NCBI RefSeq assembly: GCF_900090235.1
Contig: NZ_LT607750.1
Span: 756,501 to 820,500 of the forward strand
Direction: 5' to 3'
From: Micromonospora echinaurantiaca
GTDB taxonomy: Bacteria > Actinomycetota > Actinomycetes > Mycobacteriales > Micromonosporaceae
Length of the DNA: 64,000 bases
Shown: one piece after another, positions 17,254-25,282 of the stretch
How the letters are laid out: each line of letters starts with the position of its first letter
How positions within the stretch are numbered: the first letter of the stretch is position 1
Made by a program: the position numbers and the translations under genes
The notes under the pieces: model-generated
The model's database searches: none
Told to the model about the DNA's origin: nothing
Seen by the model: only the letters and a program-made list of their open reading frames with translations

Positions 17254-17760
17254 GCCACCTCCGGGACCGGCCGGCGAGGGCCTGGCCGCGGTTTGCGCCC
17301 CGCGGTCGGGACGAGGCCGGTTCCGGAGGACGTGCAACCGGGCCGTACGGCCCGGTGACGCACGAGCAGGACGGCCGTCCGGTGCGGCCGGACCGGGATT
17401 CCCCGGCCGCACCGGAGGGCCGCCACCAACCCGGCGATCCGGAGGACCAGATGGCACTCCCCACCGCTCGCGTCCACACCGTCCACCGCTCACACCCCCG
17501 CGGGTGGTCCGCACCGCGGGCATCGACCGTTCCGGCGTTCGGCGCCGGCTGAGACGTCCGGCCGGGGCGTGCCGTCGCTCCGACCGGCCGGATGCGGGGG
17601 AGGCAGGGTCGAGACGCCGACCGACCCTGCCTACCAGCCCCGTCCGTCCGGCCCGCACCGGGAGCCGGTCCGGCGCCGTTGCCGCCGACTTCGACGCCGG
17701 CCGGTCAGCTCCACCCGAGGTGGACGGCCGGACGGGGCCCATCCGCTCCGCACGAAGATC
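17254..17760 (+). other. Non-coding stretch between uptake unit and Ebo-like operon
   Basis: About 500 bases without a convincing gene. Frames on both strands are Arg/Pro-rich shadows. No long hairpin or repeat stands out. The A/T-rich promoter of the next operon begins at its right end. Confidence 0.6.
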
Positions 17761-17827
17761 TTCCGCAACGCAAAGAAATATGTATATAATTCTATTTCCG
17801 GCTGGTTCCTCCTGATCTGGGAAGGAG
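17761..17827 (+). promoter_or_regulatory. Promoter and ribosome site of the Ebo-like operon
   Basis: A sharp AT-rich patch in a GC-rich background contains a perfect TATAAT at 17785-17790, with TTCCGC at 17761-17766 as a possible weak -35 (18-base spacer). AAGGAG at 17822-17827 precedes ATG 17832. A consensus -10 element is unusual in this genome style and suggests a housekeeping-sigma promoter that may need an activator. Confidence 0.65.
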
Positions 17828-17831
17828 CACC

Positions 17832-18992
17832 ATGCGTACGGGTGTCTGGCTGGTGGGGGCGCGCGGCTCGGTCGCGACCACCAGCATCGTCGGAGCGCTC
17901 GCCCTGCGGGCCGGGCTGGCCGGCCCCACCGGCTGCGTCACCGAGCTGGCCGAACTGCGCGGCCCCGCCCTGCCGTCCTTCGCCGACCTGGTCTTCGGCG
18001 GCCACGACGTGGTCGCCACCCCGCTGGTCAAGCGGGCCGAGGCGCTCGCCGACGCCGGCGTGCTGCCGGGGCGGCTGGTCGCCGCGCTGGCCGACGAGCT
18101 GGCCACCGTCGAGCGGGAACTGCGCCCCGCGCCGGCCGGCGGCAGCCAGGCCGACCGGGCCACCGCCACCATCCGCGACCTTGACGACTTCCGCCGCCGG
18201 CACGAGCTGGACCGGGTGGTGGTGGTCAACGTCTCGGCCACCGAACCGGTCGCCCGGCCGCACCCGGCGCACGCCGACCCGGCCACGCTGCGGGCCGCGC
18301 TCGCCGGACCCGAGGAGGTGCTGCCGGTCAGCTCGCTCTACGCGTACGCGGCCGTCACCGCGGGCTGCCCGTACGTCGACTTCACCCCGTCCACCGGGCT
18401 GCGGCTGCCGGCGCTGCGCGCGCTGGCCGACGAGCGCGGCCTGCCGTACGCCGGGCACGACGGCAAGACCGGGGAGACCCTGGTCAAGTCGGTGCTCGCC
18501 CCGATGTTCGCGATGCGGCACCTGGCGGTGCGCTCCTGGTCCGGGGTGAACCTGCTCGGCGGCGGCGACGGCGCCACGCTGGCCGACCCGGCCGCCAACG
18601 CCGCCAAGGTCGAGAGCAAGCAACGGGTGCTCGGCGAGACCCTCGGCTACCAGCCGCAGGGCGGCACCCGGATCGACTACGTGGAAAGTCTCGGCGACTT
18701 CAAGACCGCGTGGGACCTGGTCACCTTCGCCGGGTTCCTGGGCACCGGGATGCGGCTGGAGTTCACCTGGCACGGCTGCGACTCCGCGCTGGCCGCTCCG
18801 CTGGTGCTCGACCTGGCCCGGCTCACCGCCGCCGCGCACGCCGCCGGGCACCGCGGGCCGCTCGCCGAGCTCGCCTTCTTCTTCAAGGACCCGCTCGCCG
18901 CGCCCACCCACGCGCTGGCCGAGCAGTGGACCCGGCTGTGCGAGTTCACCCGCCGGCTGCACGCCGGAGGCAGCGATGACCAGCCCGGCTGA
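17832..18992 (+). CDS. Inositol-3-phosphate synthase-like cyclase
   Basis: A 386-aa protein of the myo-inositol-1-phosphate synthase family, which converts glucose 6-phosphate to inositol 3-phosphate with bound NAD+. The N-terminal VWLVGARGSVATTSIVGALAL is the family dinucleotide-binding start. RVVVVNVSATEP, YVDFTPSTG, GHDGKTGETLVKSVLAPMF and KVESKQRVLGETLGY follow in family order. The family loop usually reading GNTDF is replaced by GGGDGATL, so it is divergent and its product may differ. It is first in a coupled operon with Ebo proteins, in the role normally taken by the EboD sugar phosphate cyclase. It overlaps the UbiA gene by 17 bases. Confidence 0.88.
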   Translation: MRTGVWLVGARGSVATTSIVGALALRAGLAGPTGCVTELAELRGPALPSFADLVFGGHDVVATPLVKRAEALADAGVLPGRLVAALADELATVERELRPAPAGGSQADRATATIRDLDDFRRRHELDRVVVVNVSATEPVARPHPAHADPATLRAALAGPEEVLPVSSLYAYAAVTAGCPYVDFTPSTGLRLPALRALADERGLPYAGHDGKTGETLVKSVLAPMFAMRHLAVRSWSGVNLLGGGDGATLADPAANAAKVESKQRVLGETLGYQPQGGTRIDYVESLGDFKTAWDLVTFAGFLGTGMRLEFTWHGCDSALAAPLVLDLARLTAAAHAAGHRGPLAELAFFFKDPLAAPTHALAEQWTRLCEFTRRLHAGGSDDQPG

Positions 18993-19884
18993 CCTGGCCG
19001 AGCTGGTCCGCGCACCGGCCGCGCTCTCGGTCCCCGGCGACGTGTTCGCCGGCGCCGCGGCGGCCGGCACGCTGGGCCCGCGTACGCCCGCGCTGGCCGG
19101 CGCCTCGGTGCTGCTCTACTGGGCCGGCATGGCCGCCAACGACTGGGCCGACCGGCGGCTGGACGCCGTCGAGCGGCCGGAGCGGCCGATCCCCAGCGGC
19201 CGGGTCAGCCCGCCCGCCGCGTTCGGCCTGGCGGCCGGGCTCACCGCCGCCGGGCTCGCGCTGGCCACCGCCGCCGGCGGGCGGCGGGCCGCCGCGGTCG
19301 CGCTGCCGCTCGCGGCCACCGTCTGGGGGTACGACCTGGCGGCCAAGAACACCGCCGCCGGGCCGGCCGTGATGGCCGCCTGCCGAGGGCTGGACGTGCT
19401 GCTCGGCGCGTCCGGTGGCCGGCTGCGCCGGGCGGTGCCGGCGGCGGTCACCGTGGCCGCGCACACCTGGACGGTCACCGCGCTGTCCCGCCGCGAGGTC
19501 AGCGGCGCCGAGACCGGCCTGCCGCTGCGGACCCTGGCCGGCACCGCCCTGGTCGCGGCCGCCGCCGCGACGCCCCCGGCCGCCACCCGTACCCGGTCCA
19601 CCGGCGACCCGACGCGGGCCCCGGCCCGGCTGGCGCGGGTCGCGACGGCCCTGCCGGCCGTGCTCGCCGGCTGGTACGCCGCCCGCTACGGCGCGGCGCA
19701 GGCGCGGGTGGTGGCCGAACCCTCGGCCGGCCGGGTACGCGCCGCGGTGGGCGCCGGGATCACCGGGCTGCCCGCCCTGCAGGGCGCGCTCACCGCGCGC
19801 TCCGGCGCCGGCCTGCTCGGGCTCGCGGTGGCGGCGGCGGCGCCGCTGGGCCGCCGGCTCGCCCGGAAGGTCTCCCCGACATGA
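18976..19884 (+). CDS. eboC: UbiA-like membrane prenyltransferase, EboC type
   Basis: A 302-aa polytopic membrane protein with the UbiA first Asp-rich motif N-D-W-A-D-R-R-L-D (NDxxDxxxD) near residue 52 and PERPIPSGRVS after it. The second motif is YDLAAKNT rather than a full DxxxD. About eight membrane helices. UbiA enzymes join a polyprenyl chain to an acceptor, or transfer phosphoribose to a polyprenyl phosphate. In ebo clusters the UbiA homologue is EboC. The acceptor could be the cyclitol made by the upstream synthase (inference). GGAGG at 18966-18970 precedes ATG 18976. Confidence 0.8.
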   Translation: MTSPADLAELVRAPAALSVPGDVFAGAAAAGTLGPRTPALAGASVLLYWAGMAANDWADRRLDAVERPERPIPSGRVSPPAAFGLAAGLTAAGLALATAAGGRRAAAVALPLAATVWGYDLAAKNTAAGPAVMAACRGLDVLLGASGGRLRRAVPAAVTVAAHTWTVTALSRREVSGAETGLPLRTLAGTALVAAAAATPPAATRTRSTGDPTRAPARLARVATALPAVLAGWYAARYGAAQARVVAEPSAGRVRAAVGAGITGLPALQGALTARSGAGLLGLAVAAAAPLGRRLARKVSPT

Positions 19885-20942
19885 CAGCCAGCCCCGACCC
19901 CGCGCTCCGCCCCACCGACCTGCGCTTCGGCTACGGCACCAACGGGTTCGCCAACCACCGGCTGGACGACGCGCTCGCGGTGATCGCCGACCTCGGCTAC
20001 ACCGGTGTCGCGCTCACCCTGGACCACGACCACCTCGACCCGTTCGCGCCGGCGCTGGCCCGGCGGGTGGCCGCCGTCCGGCGCCGGCTGGCCGACCTCG
20101 GCCTCGGTGTGGTGATCGAGACCGGGGCGCGGTACCTGCTCGACCCCTGGCACAAGCACGCGCCGACGCTGCTGCACGACGACCCGACCCGGCGGGTGGA
20201 GTTCCTCCGCCGCGCCGTCCGGATCGGCGCCGACCTGGGCGCCGAGGCGGTCTCGTTCTGGGCCGGCGTACGCCCCGAGCGGGTCGCCCCCGCCGCCGCC
20301 TGGGACCGGTTGGTCGCCGGCTGCGCGGCGGTGGTGGACGCCGCCGACGCGGCCGGGGTGCCGCTCGGCTTCGAGCCCGAGCCGGGCATGCTGGTCGAGG
20401 ACATCGCCGGTTGGCGGCGGCTGCGCACCGCGCTCGGCGACCCCGGCGTCTTCGGCATCACCCTGGACATCGGGCACTGCCGCTGCCTGGAGCCGCAGCC
20501 GGTGCCGGCCTGCGTGCTGGACGTGGCCGCGCACCTGGTCAACGTCCAGATCGACGACATGCGCCGGGGGGTGCACGAGCACTTGGAGTTCGGCACCGGC
20601 GAGATCGACTTCCCGCCGGTGCTGGGCGCCCTCGCCGACGCCGGCTACCGCGGTCTGGTCGCCGTCGAACTGCCCCGGCACTCGCACGCCGCACCGGCCG
20701 TCGCCGCCCGCTCGATCGACTTCCTGCGCGCCGCCGCCACCCGCGCCGAGGTGCCCGCCCACGCCGAGGCGTCCGCCCGTGCCGAGGCGCCCGCCCGTGC
20801 CGAGGCGCCCGCCCGTGCCGAGGCGTCCGCCCGTGCCGAGGCGCCCGCGTCTGCCGGGGCGTCGGCCCGGCCGGCTCGCGCCGCGGCCCCCCGCTCCGCA
20901 CCCACCGACACCCCGGGCCGGAAGGCCGCGGTGCGTATGTAG
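19881..20942 (+). CDS. Sugar phosphate isomerase/epimerase-like TIM barrel
   Basis: A 353-aa AP-endonuclease-2-type TIM barrel. It shows RFGYGTNGFANHRLDDALAVIADLGYTGVALTLDHDHLDP, then GFEPEPGMLVEDI, GITLDIGHC and IDDMRRGVHEHLEFGTGEIDFPP. These Glu/Asp/His residues at strand ends fit divalent-metal binding. The last ~80 residues are Ala/Arg/Glu repeats encoded by an 18-bp tandem repeat and are not part of the fold. It overlaps eboC by four bases. It is distinct from the EboE paralogue downstream, so the operon has two such barrels. Substrate unknown, probably a keto-sugar or inosose. Confidence 0.82.
   Translation: MTASPDPALRPTDLRFGYGTNGFANHRLDDALAVIADLGYTGVALTLDHDHLDPFAPALARRVAAVRRRLADLGLGVVIETGARYLLDPWHKHAPTLLHDDPTRRVEFLRRAVRIGADLGAEAVSFWAGVRPERVAPAAAWDRLVAGCAAVVDAADAAGVPLGFEPEPGMLVEDIAGWRRLRTALGDPGVFGITLDIGHCRCLEPQPVPACVLDVAAHLVNVQIDDMRRGVHEHLEFGTGEIDFPPVLGALADAGYRGLVAVELPRHSHAAPAVAARSIDFLRAAATRAEVPAHAEASARAEAPARAEAPARAEASARAEAPASAGASARPARAAAPRSAPTDTPGRKAAVRM
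20763..20852 (+). repeat. 18-bp tandem repeat in the TIM-barrel gene
   Basis: Five units of 18 bases (consensus GCCGAGGCGYCCGCCCGT) from 20763 to 20852 encode A-E-A/S-P/S-A-R repeats in the C-terminal tail. Unit length keeps the frame, so copy number could vary without breaking the gene. Confidence 0.85.
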
Positions 20943-21065
20943 GTGCGGAACGAGGGCCGAGGGTGCCCACCGGCCGGTGCCGGTGGCGGGGCGGCCAGGC
21001 CGCCCACCGGGCGCCACTAGACCGCGCCGGCTCCCGGTCGGGAGCCGGCGCCGAGGGGAGGCACG

Positions 21066-21686
21066 ATGACAGCCGATCAGCTGCGGGCCGCGCTGCGGGA
21101 GGTGTCCGATCCCGACTGGCTGGCCGAGGCCCTGCGCCGGGTCGCCGCCGAACCGGGCAGCATCGCCCGCTGGTTCCCGGCCGCCGGCCGGCGCTGCGGG
21201 CGGCACGAGCTGGCCGACCTGCCCGGCTGGACCGCCGACGAGGCGGCCCGGGCGCTGCTGCTGGCCAGCCTGCCCACCCGGCACGCGGAGCGCGCCGACG
21301 TTCTCTACCGGAACGGCGACGCCGCCGAGAAGCGGGCCGTGCTGAAGGCGCTGCCGTTGCTGCCGATCGGCGCGGCCGGGGTGCCGCTGCTGCACGACGC
21401 GATCCGCACCAACGACACCCGCCTGGTCGCCGCCGCCCTCGGCCCGTACGCCCGACACCTGGACCCGGCGGCCTGGCGGCAGGCGGTGCTCAAGTGCGTC
21501 TTCACCGGGTTGCCGCTGGCCGCGGTGGCCGACCTCGACACGCGCGCCGACGCCGAGCTGGCCGCGATGCTGGCCGCGCTGGCGGCCGAACGGAACGCCG
21601 CCGGCCGGAGCATGCCGGCCGACGCCACCGACCTGCTCGACCGGCTCACCGCCGGCTCCGGCCGGCCCACCGCCAGGGAGGCGTGA
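21066..21686 (+). CDS. eboA: EboA-domain protein
   Basis: A 206-aa soluble helical protein with a strong GAGGGGAGG ribosome site. It carries the pattern I associate with EboA: WTADEAARALLLASLP near residue 57, then NGDAAEKRAVLKALPLLP, HDAIRTNDTRLVAAALGPYARH and VLKCVFTGLPL. EboA has no known enzymatic activity; it is required with the other Ebo proteins for precursor export in the Nostoc scytonemin pathway. Its stop shares a base with the start of eboB (TGATG). Confidence 0.8.
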   Translation: MTADQLRAALREVSDPDWLAEALRRVAAEPGSIARWFPAAGRRCGRHELADLPGWTADEAARALLLASLPTRHAERADVLYRNGDAAEKRAVLKALPLLPIGAAGVPLLHDAIRTNDTRLVAAALGPYARHLDPAAWRQAVLKCVFTGLPLAAVADLDTRADAELAAMLAALAAERNAAGRSMPADATDLLDRLTAGSGRPTAREA

Positions 21687-22552
21687 TGCGCATCTTCGAC
21701 CCGCACATCCACATGACCTCGCGTACCACCGACGACTACGAACGGATGGCCGCGGCCGGGGTACGCGCGGTGGTGGAGCCCGCGTTCTGGCTGGGCCAGC
21801 CGCGCACCAGCGCCGACTCGTTCGCCGACTACTTCGACTCGCTGATCGGCTGGGAGCCGTTCCGGGCCGGCCAGTTCGGCGTCCGGCACCACGCCACCAT
21901 CGCGCTCAACCCGAAGGAGGCCAACGACCCGCGCTGCCGCCCGGTGCTCGACCTGCTGCCCCGCTACCTGGAGAAGGACGGCGTGGTGGCGGTCGGCGAG
22001 ATCGGCTACGACTCGATGACCCCGGAGGAGGACGCGGCGTTCGCCGCCCAGCTCGCCCTCGCCGTCGCGCACGACCTGCCGGCGCTGGTGCACACCCCGC
22101 ACCGGGACAAGGCGCGGGGCGTGGAGCGCAGCCTCGCGGTGGTCCGCGAGAGCGGCATCGAGCCGGGCCGGGTGGTGCTCGACCACCTCAACGAGGTGAC
22201 CGTGAAGCTGGCCCGGGACACCGGCTGCTGGCTCGGCTTCTCCATCTACCCGGACACCAAGATGTCGCCGCCGCGGATGGTGGAGCTGCTGCGGGCGTAC
22301 GGGACGGAGCGGATGCTGGTCAACTCGGCGGCCGACTGGGGGCGCTCGGACCCGCTGCTCACCCGGGCCACCGGCGAGGCGATGCTGCTCGCCGGGTTCA
22401 CCGCCGACGACGTCGACCAGGTGCTGTGGCGCAACCCGGTCGAGTTCTACGGCCAGTCCGGCCGGCTCGACCTGACCGACCTCGACCTGGCCGACGTCGA
22501 CCCGCCCACCGGCACGTACGCCGGCAACTCGATCCTGCGCGGGGGCAGCTGA
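21686..22552 (+). CDS. eboB: TatD-family metal hydrolase, EboB type
   Basis: A 288-aa amidohydrolase-fold protein with a full set of likely metal ligands: H-I-H in FDPHIHMTSR, E in VAVGEIGYDSM, H in ALVHTPHRDK, H in VVLDHLNE and D in NSAADWGRSDP. The length and order fit the TatD-like EboB proteins. It probably hydrolyses a phosphoester or amide in the pathway. Its stop overlaps the eboE start by one base (TGATG). Confidence 0.85.
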   Translation: MRIFDPHIHMTSRTTDDYERMAAAGVRAVVEPAFWLGQPRTSADSFADYFDSLIGWEPFRAGQFGVRHHATIALNPKEANDPRCRPVLDLLPRYLEKDGVVAVGEIGYDSMTPEEDAAFAAQLALAVAHDLPALVHTPHRDKARGVERSLAVVRESGIEPGRVVLDHLNEVTVKLARDTGCWLGFSIYPDTKMSPPRMVELLRAYGTERMLVNSAADWGRSDPLLTRATGEAMLLAGFTADDVDQVLWRNPVEFYGQSGRLDLTDLDLADVDPPTGTYAGNSILRGGS

Positions 22553-23748
22553 TGCGGCTGCGGCACGCCGGCGGCAGCACCGTCCACCTCGGCTACTGCA
22601 CCAACGTGCACCCGGCCGAGGACCTCGCCGGCGTCCTCGCCCAACTGGACAGCTACGCCCTGCCGGTGCGCCGCCACCTCGACGCCGACCTGCTCGGCCT
22701 CGGGCTGTGGCTGGCCGCCCCGGTCGCCGCCGAGCTGGCCGCCGACCCGGCGGCCCGCCGCCGGCTGCGCGCCGAACTGGCCGCCCGGGGCCTGGAGGTG
22801 GTCACCCTCAACGGCTTCCCGTACGCGGCCTTCCAGGCCCCGGTGGTCAAGGGCGACGTCTACCACCCGGACTGGACCACCGACCGGCGGCTGCGCTACA
22901 CCCTCGACCTGGCCCGGGTGCTGGCCGACCTGCTGCCCGAGGACGCCGCCCGGGGGTCCATCTCCACTCTGCCGCTGGCCTGGCGGCACCCCTGGGACGG
23001 CAGCCGGGCGGACGCCGCCCGCCGCCGGCTGGACCAGCTCGCGGCCGGGCTCGCCGCCGTCGAGCGGGACACCGGCCGGCCGATCCGGGTCGGCTTCGAG
23101 CCGGAGCCCGGCTGCCTGGTGGAGAGCACCGGGCAGGCGGCCGGGGTACTGTCCGGTATGGACACCGAGCGGCTGGGCGTCTGCCTCGACCTGGCGCACC
23201 TCGCCTGCGCCTGGGAGCAGCCCGCCGAGGCGCTGGCCCGGCTGCGCGCCGCCGGGCTGCCGGTAGTGAAGGTGCAGGTCTCCGCGGCGATCGAGGCGCC
23301 GGCCGAGGCGACGGAGGCGTTGCGCCGCTGGGTGGAGCCGCGCTTCCTGCACCAGACCCGGGCCGCCGGCTGCGCGGGCGCGGCGGACCCGGCCGACCCG
23401 TCGTACGCGGCGGACGACCTGGACGCCGCGCTGGCCGCCCGGCTGCCCGGGCCCTGGCGGGTGCACTACCACGTGCCGCTGCACGCCCCGCCGGAGGAGC
23501 CGCTGGGCGCCACCCTGCCGGTGCTGCGCGCCGCGCTGGCCGCGCTCTACACCGGCCCGGAGGCCGGCTGCGACCACCTGGACGTCGAGACGTACACCTG
23601 GGGGGTGCTGCCGGAGGCACGCCGGCCGCGCACCGACGCGGAGCTGGCCGCCGGGATCGCCGCGGAGCTGGCCTTCGCCCGCGACGAACTGGCCGCCCTC
23701 GGCCTCACCCCACTCGCCGGTGCCGAGCGGAGCGAGGTGGCGGCATGA
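22552..23748 (+). CDS. eboE: Metabolite traffic protein EboE (TIM barrel)
   Basis: A 398-aa TIM-barrel protein. Its start, GGSTVHLGYCTNVHPAEDLAGVLAQLD, is the clear EboE pattern. LEVVTLNGFPYAAFQAPVVKGDVYHPDWTT, RVGFEPEPGCLVEST, LGVCLDLAHLACAWE and VHYHVPLHAPP follow. The family belongs to the sugar phosphate isomerase/epimerase fold and its reaction is not established. The last residues, GAERSEVAA, are encoded by a 28-bp repeat that recurs 80 bases later. Confidence 0.85.
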   Translation: MRLRHAGGSTVHLGYCTNVHPAEDLAGVLAQLDSYALPVRRHLDADLLGLGLWLAAPVAAELAADPAARRRLRAELAARGLEVVTLNGFPYAAFQAPVVKGDVYHPDWTTDRRLRYTLDLARVLADLLPEDAARGSISTLPLAWRHPWDGSRADAARRRLDQLAAGLAAVERDTGRPIRVGFEPEPGCLVESTGQAAGVLSGMDTERLGVCLDLAHLACAWEQPAEALARLRAAGLPVVKVQVSAAIEAPAEATEALRRWVEPRFLHQTRAAGCAGAADPADPSYAADDLDAALAARLPGPWRVHYHVPLHAPPEEPLGATLPVLRAALAALYTGPEAGCDHLDVETYTWGVLPEARRPRTDAELAAGIAAELAFARDELAALGLTPLAGAERSEVAA

Positions 23749-23829
23749 GCGAGCCTTGGCGAGCGAATCATCGACACAGCGCCGGGGTGCCTCATGGCGG
23801 CGCCGAGCGGAGCGAGGTGGCGGCATGAG
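23722..23829 (+). repeat. 28-bp direct repeat carrying an ATGA stop/start
   Basis: Bases 23722-23749 and 23802-23829 are identical and each ends in GGCGGCATGAG, so each copy supplies the last codons of one frame and the ATG of the next. The pair brackets a 28-codon mini-ORF between eboE and the phosphodiesterase gene. Confidence 0.9.
23745..23828 (+). CDS. 27-residue mini-ORF coupling eboE to eboF
   Basis: ATG 23745 overlaps the eboE stop and the frame ends in TGA at 23826-23828, overlapping the next gene's ATG at 23825. The peptide begins MSEPWRANHRH and ends with the same GAERSEVAA as EboE. It probably has no function of its own. It appears to be a repeat insertion that preserves translational coupling across the junction. 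Confidence 0.4.
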   Translation: MSEPWRANHRHSAGVPHGGAERSEVAA

Positions 23830-25282
23830 TAGGCGGCTGGTGGTGCTGGACGTGGTCGGGCTGACCCCGCGGCTGCTGGCGCACATGCCGCGGCTGCGCG
23901 CGGTCGCCGACGCCGGTTTCCGGGCCGAGCTGGGCACCGTGCTGCCCGCGGTGACCTGCTCGGTGCAGTCGACCTTCCTCACCGGTGCGCTGCCGGCCGA
24001 GCACGGCATCGTCGGCAACGGCTGGTACTTCCGGGAGCTCGGCGAGGTGCTGCTCTGGCGGCAGCACAACGCGCTGGTCGGCGGCGAGAAGCTCTGGCAG
24101 GCGGCCCGCCGGGCCGAGCCCGGCTACACGGTGGCCAACGTCTGCTGGTGGTACGCGATGGGCGCGGACGTCGACTGGACGGTCACCCCCCGGCCGATCT
24201 ACTTCGCCGACGGTCGCAAGGAGCCCGACTGCTACACCGACCCGCCCGAGCTGCACGACGCGCTGACCGGCCGGCTCGGCACCTTCCCGCTGTTCACCTA
24301 CTGGGGCCCGGGCGCCGGCATCCCCTCCTCGACCTGGATCTGTCGGGCGGCCGAGCAGATCCTCGCCGACCAGGCACCGGACCTCACCCTGGTCTACGTC
24401 CCGCACCTCGACTACGACCTGCAACGCTTCGGCGCCTCGTCGCCCCGGGCGGCCGCCGCCGCGGCCGAACTGGACGGCGTGCTCGGGCCGCTGCTGGACG
24501 CCGCCGCGGCCCGGGACGCGACGGTGGTGGTGCTCTCCGAGTACGGCATCACCGACGTGTCCCGCCCGGTCGACGTCAACCGGCTGCTGCGCGCCGAGGG
24601 GCTGCTCCGGGTGCACACCCAGGCCGGCATGGAGTACCTCGACCCGTGGACCTCGCGGGCGTTCGCTGTCGCCGACCACCAGGTCGCGCACGTCTACGTC
24701 CGGGACCCGGCCGACGTGCCGGCGGTGGCGAAACTCTGCGCCGGGCTGCCCGGGGTGGCCGAGGTGCTCGACGCCGACGGCAAGACGGCACACGGGCTGG
24801 ACCACCCGCGCGCCGGTGAGCTGGTGCTGGTGGCCGAGCCGGACGCCTGGTTCACGTACTACTACTGGCTGGACGACGCGCGGGCGCCGGACTTCGCCCG
24901 GCTGGTGGAGATCCACCGGAAGCCGGGCTACGACCCGGCCGAGCTCTTCTTCGACCCGGCCGCGCCCGGAGCGGCGAAGCGGCGGGCCGCGGTCGCGCTG
25001 GCCCGCAAGAAGCTCGGGCTGCGCTACCTGATGAGCGTGGTCGGGCTGGACGCCGGCGCCCGGGCGGTCCGCGGCTCGCACGGGCGGCTGGCGGCCGACC
25101 CGGCCGACGGGCCGGTGCTGCTCTGCTCCGACCCGGCCGCGGCCCGGGACCGGATCGCCGCCACCGAGGTCAAGGCGCTGCTGCTGGAGCTGGCCGGGCT
25201 GCCACCCGCCCCGGCCGGTGACCGCGTCCCGGCTGGTCGGCGGCGCCCGCCGGCCGGTGGGCCGACGGGGGAGGCGCCGTGA
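23825..25282 (+). CDS. eboF: Alkaline-phosphatase-superfamily phosphodiesterase, EboF-like
   Basis: A 485-aa type I phosphodiesterase/nucleotide pyrophosphatase-like protein. Metal Asp is in VVLDVVGLTP, the nucleophile region is LPAVTCSVQSTFLTGALPAEHGIVGNGW, and VYVPHLDYDLQRFG supplies Asp/His ligands. The usual SDHG is replaced by LSEYGITDV, and a late His is in ADHQVAHVY. Ebo clusters include such an enzyme (EboF). It would hydrolyse a phosphodiester or pyrophosphate of the pathway intermediate. No signal peptide is seen, so it is presumably cytoplasmic. It overlaps the prenyl synthase gene by four bases (GTGA). Confidence 0.8.
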   Translation: MSRRLVVLDVVGLTPRLLAHMPRLRAVADAGFRAELGTVLPAVTCSVQSTFLTGALPAEHGIVGNGWYFRELGEVLLWRQHNALVGGEKLWQAARRAEPGYTVANVCWWYAMGADVDWTVTPRPIYFADGRKEPDCYTDPPELHDALTGRLGTFPLFTYWGPGAGIPSSTWICRAAEQILADQAPDLTLVYVPHLDYDLQRFGASSPRAAAAAAELDGVLGPLLDAAAARDATVVVLSEYGITDVSRPVDVNRLLRAEGLLRVHTQAGMEYLDPWTSRAFAVADHQVAHVYVRDPADVPAVAKLCAGLPGVAEVLDADGKTAHGLDHPRAGELVLVAEPDAWFTYYYWLDDARAPDFARLVEIHRKPGYDPAELFFDPAAPGAAKRRAAVALARKKLGLRYLMSVVGLDAGARAVRGSHGRLAADPADGPVLLCSDPAAARDRIAATEVKALLLELAGLPPAPAGDRVPAGRRRPPAGGPTGEAP

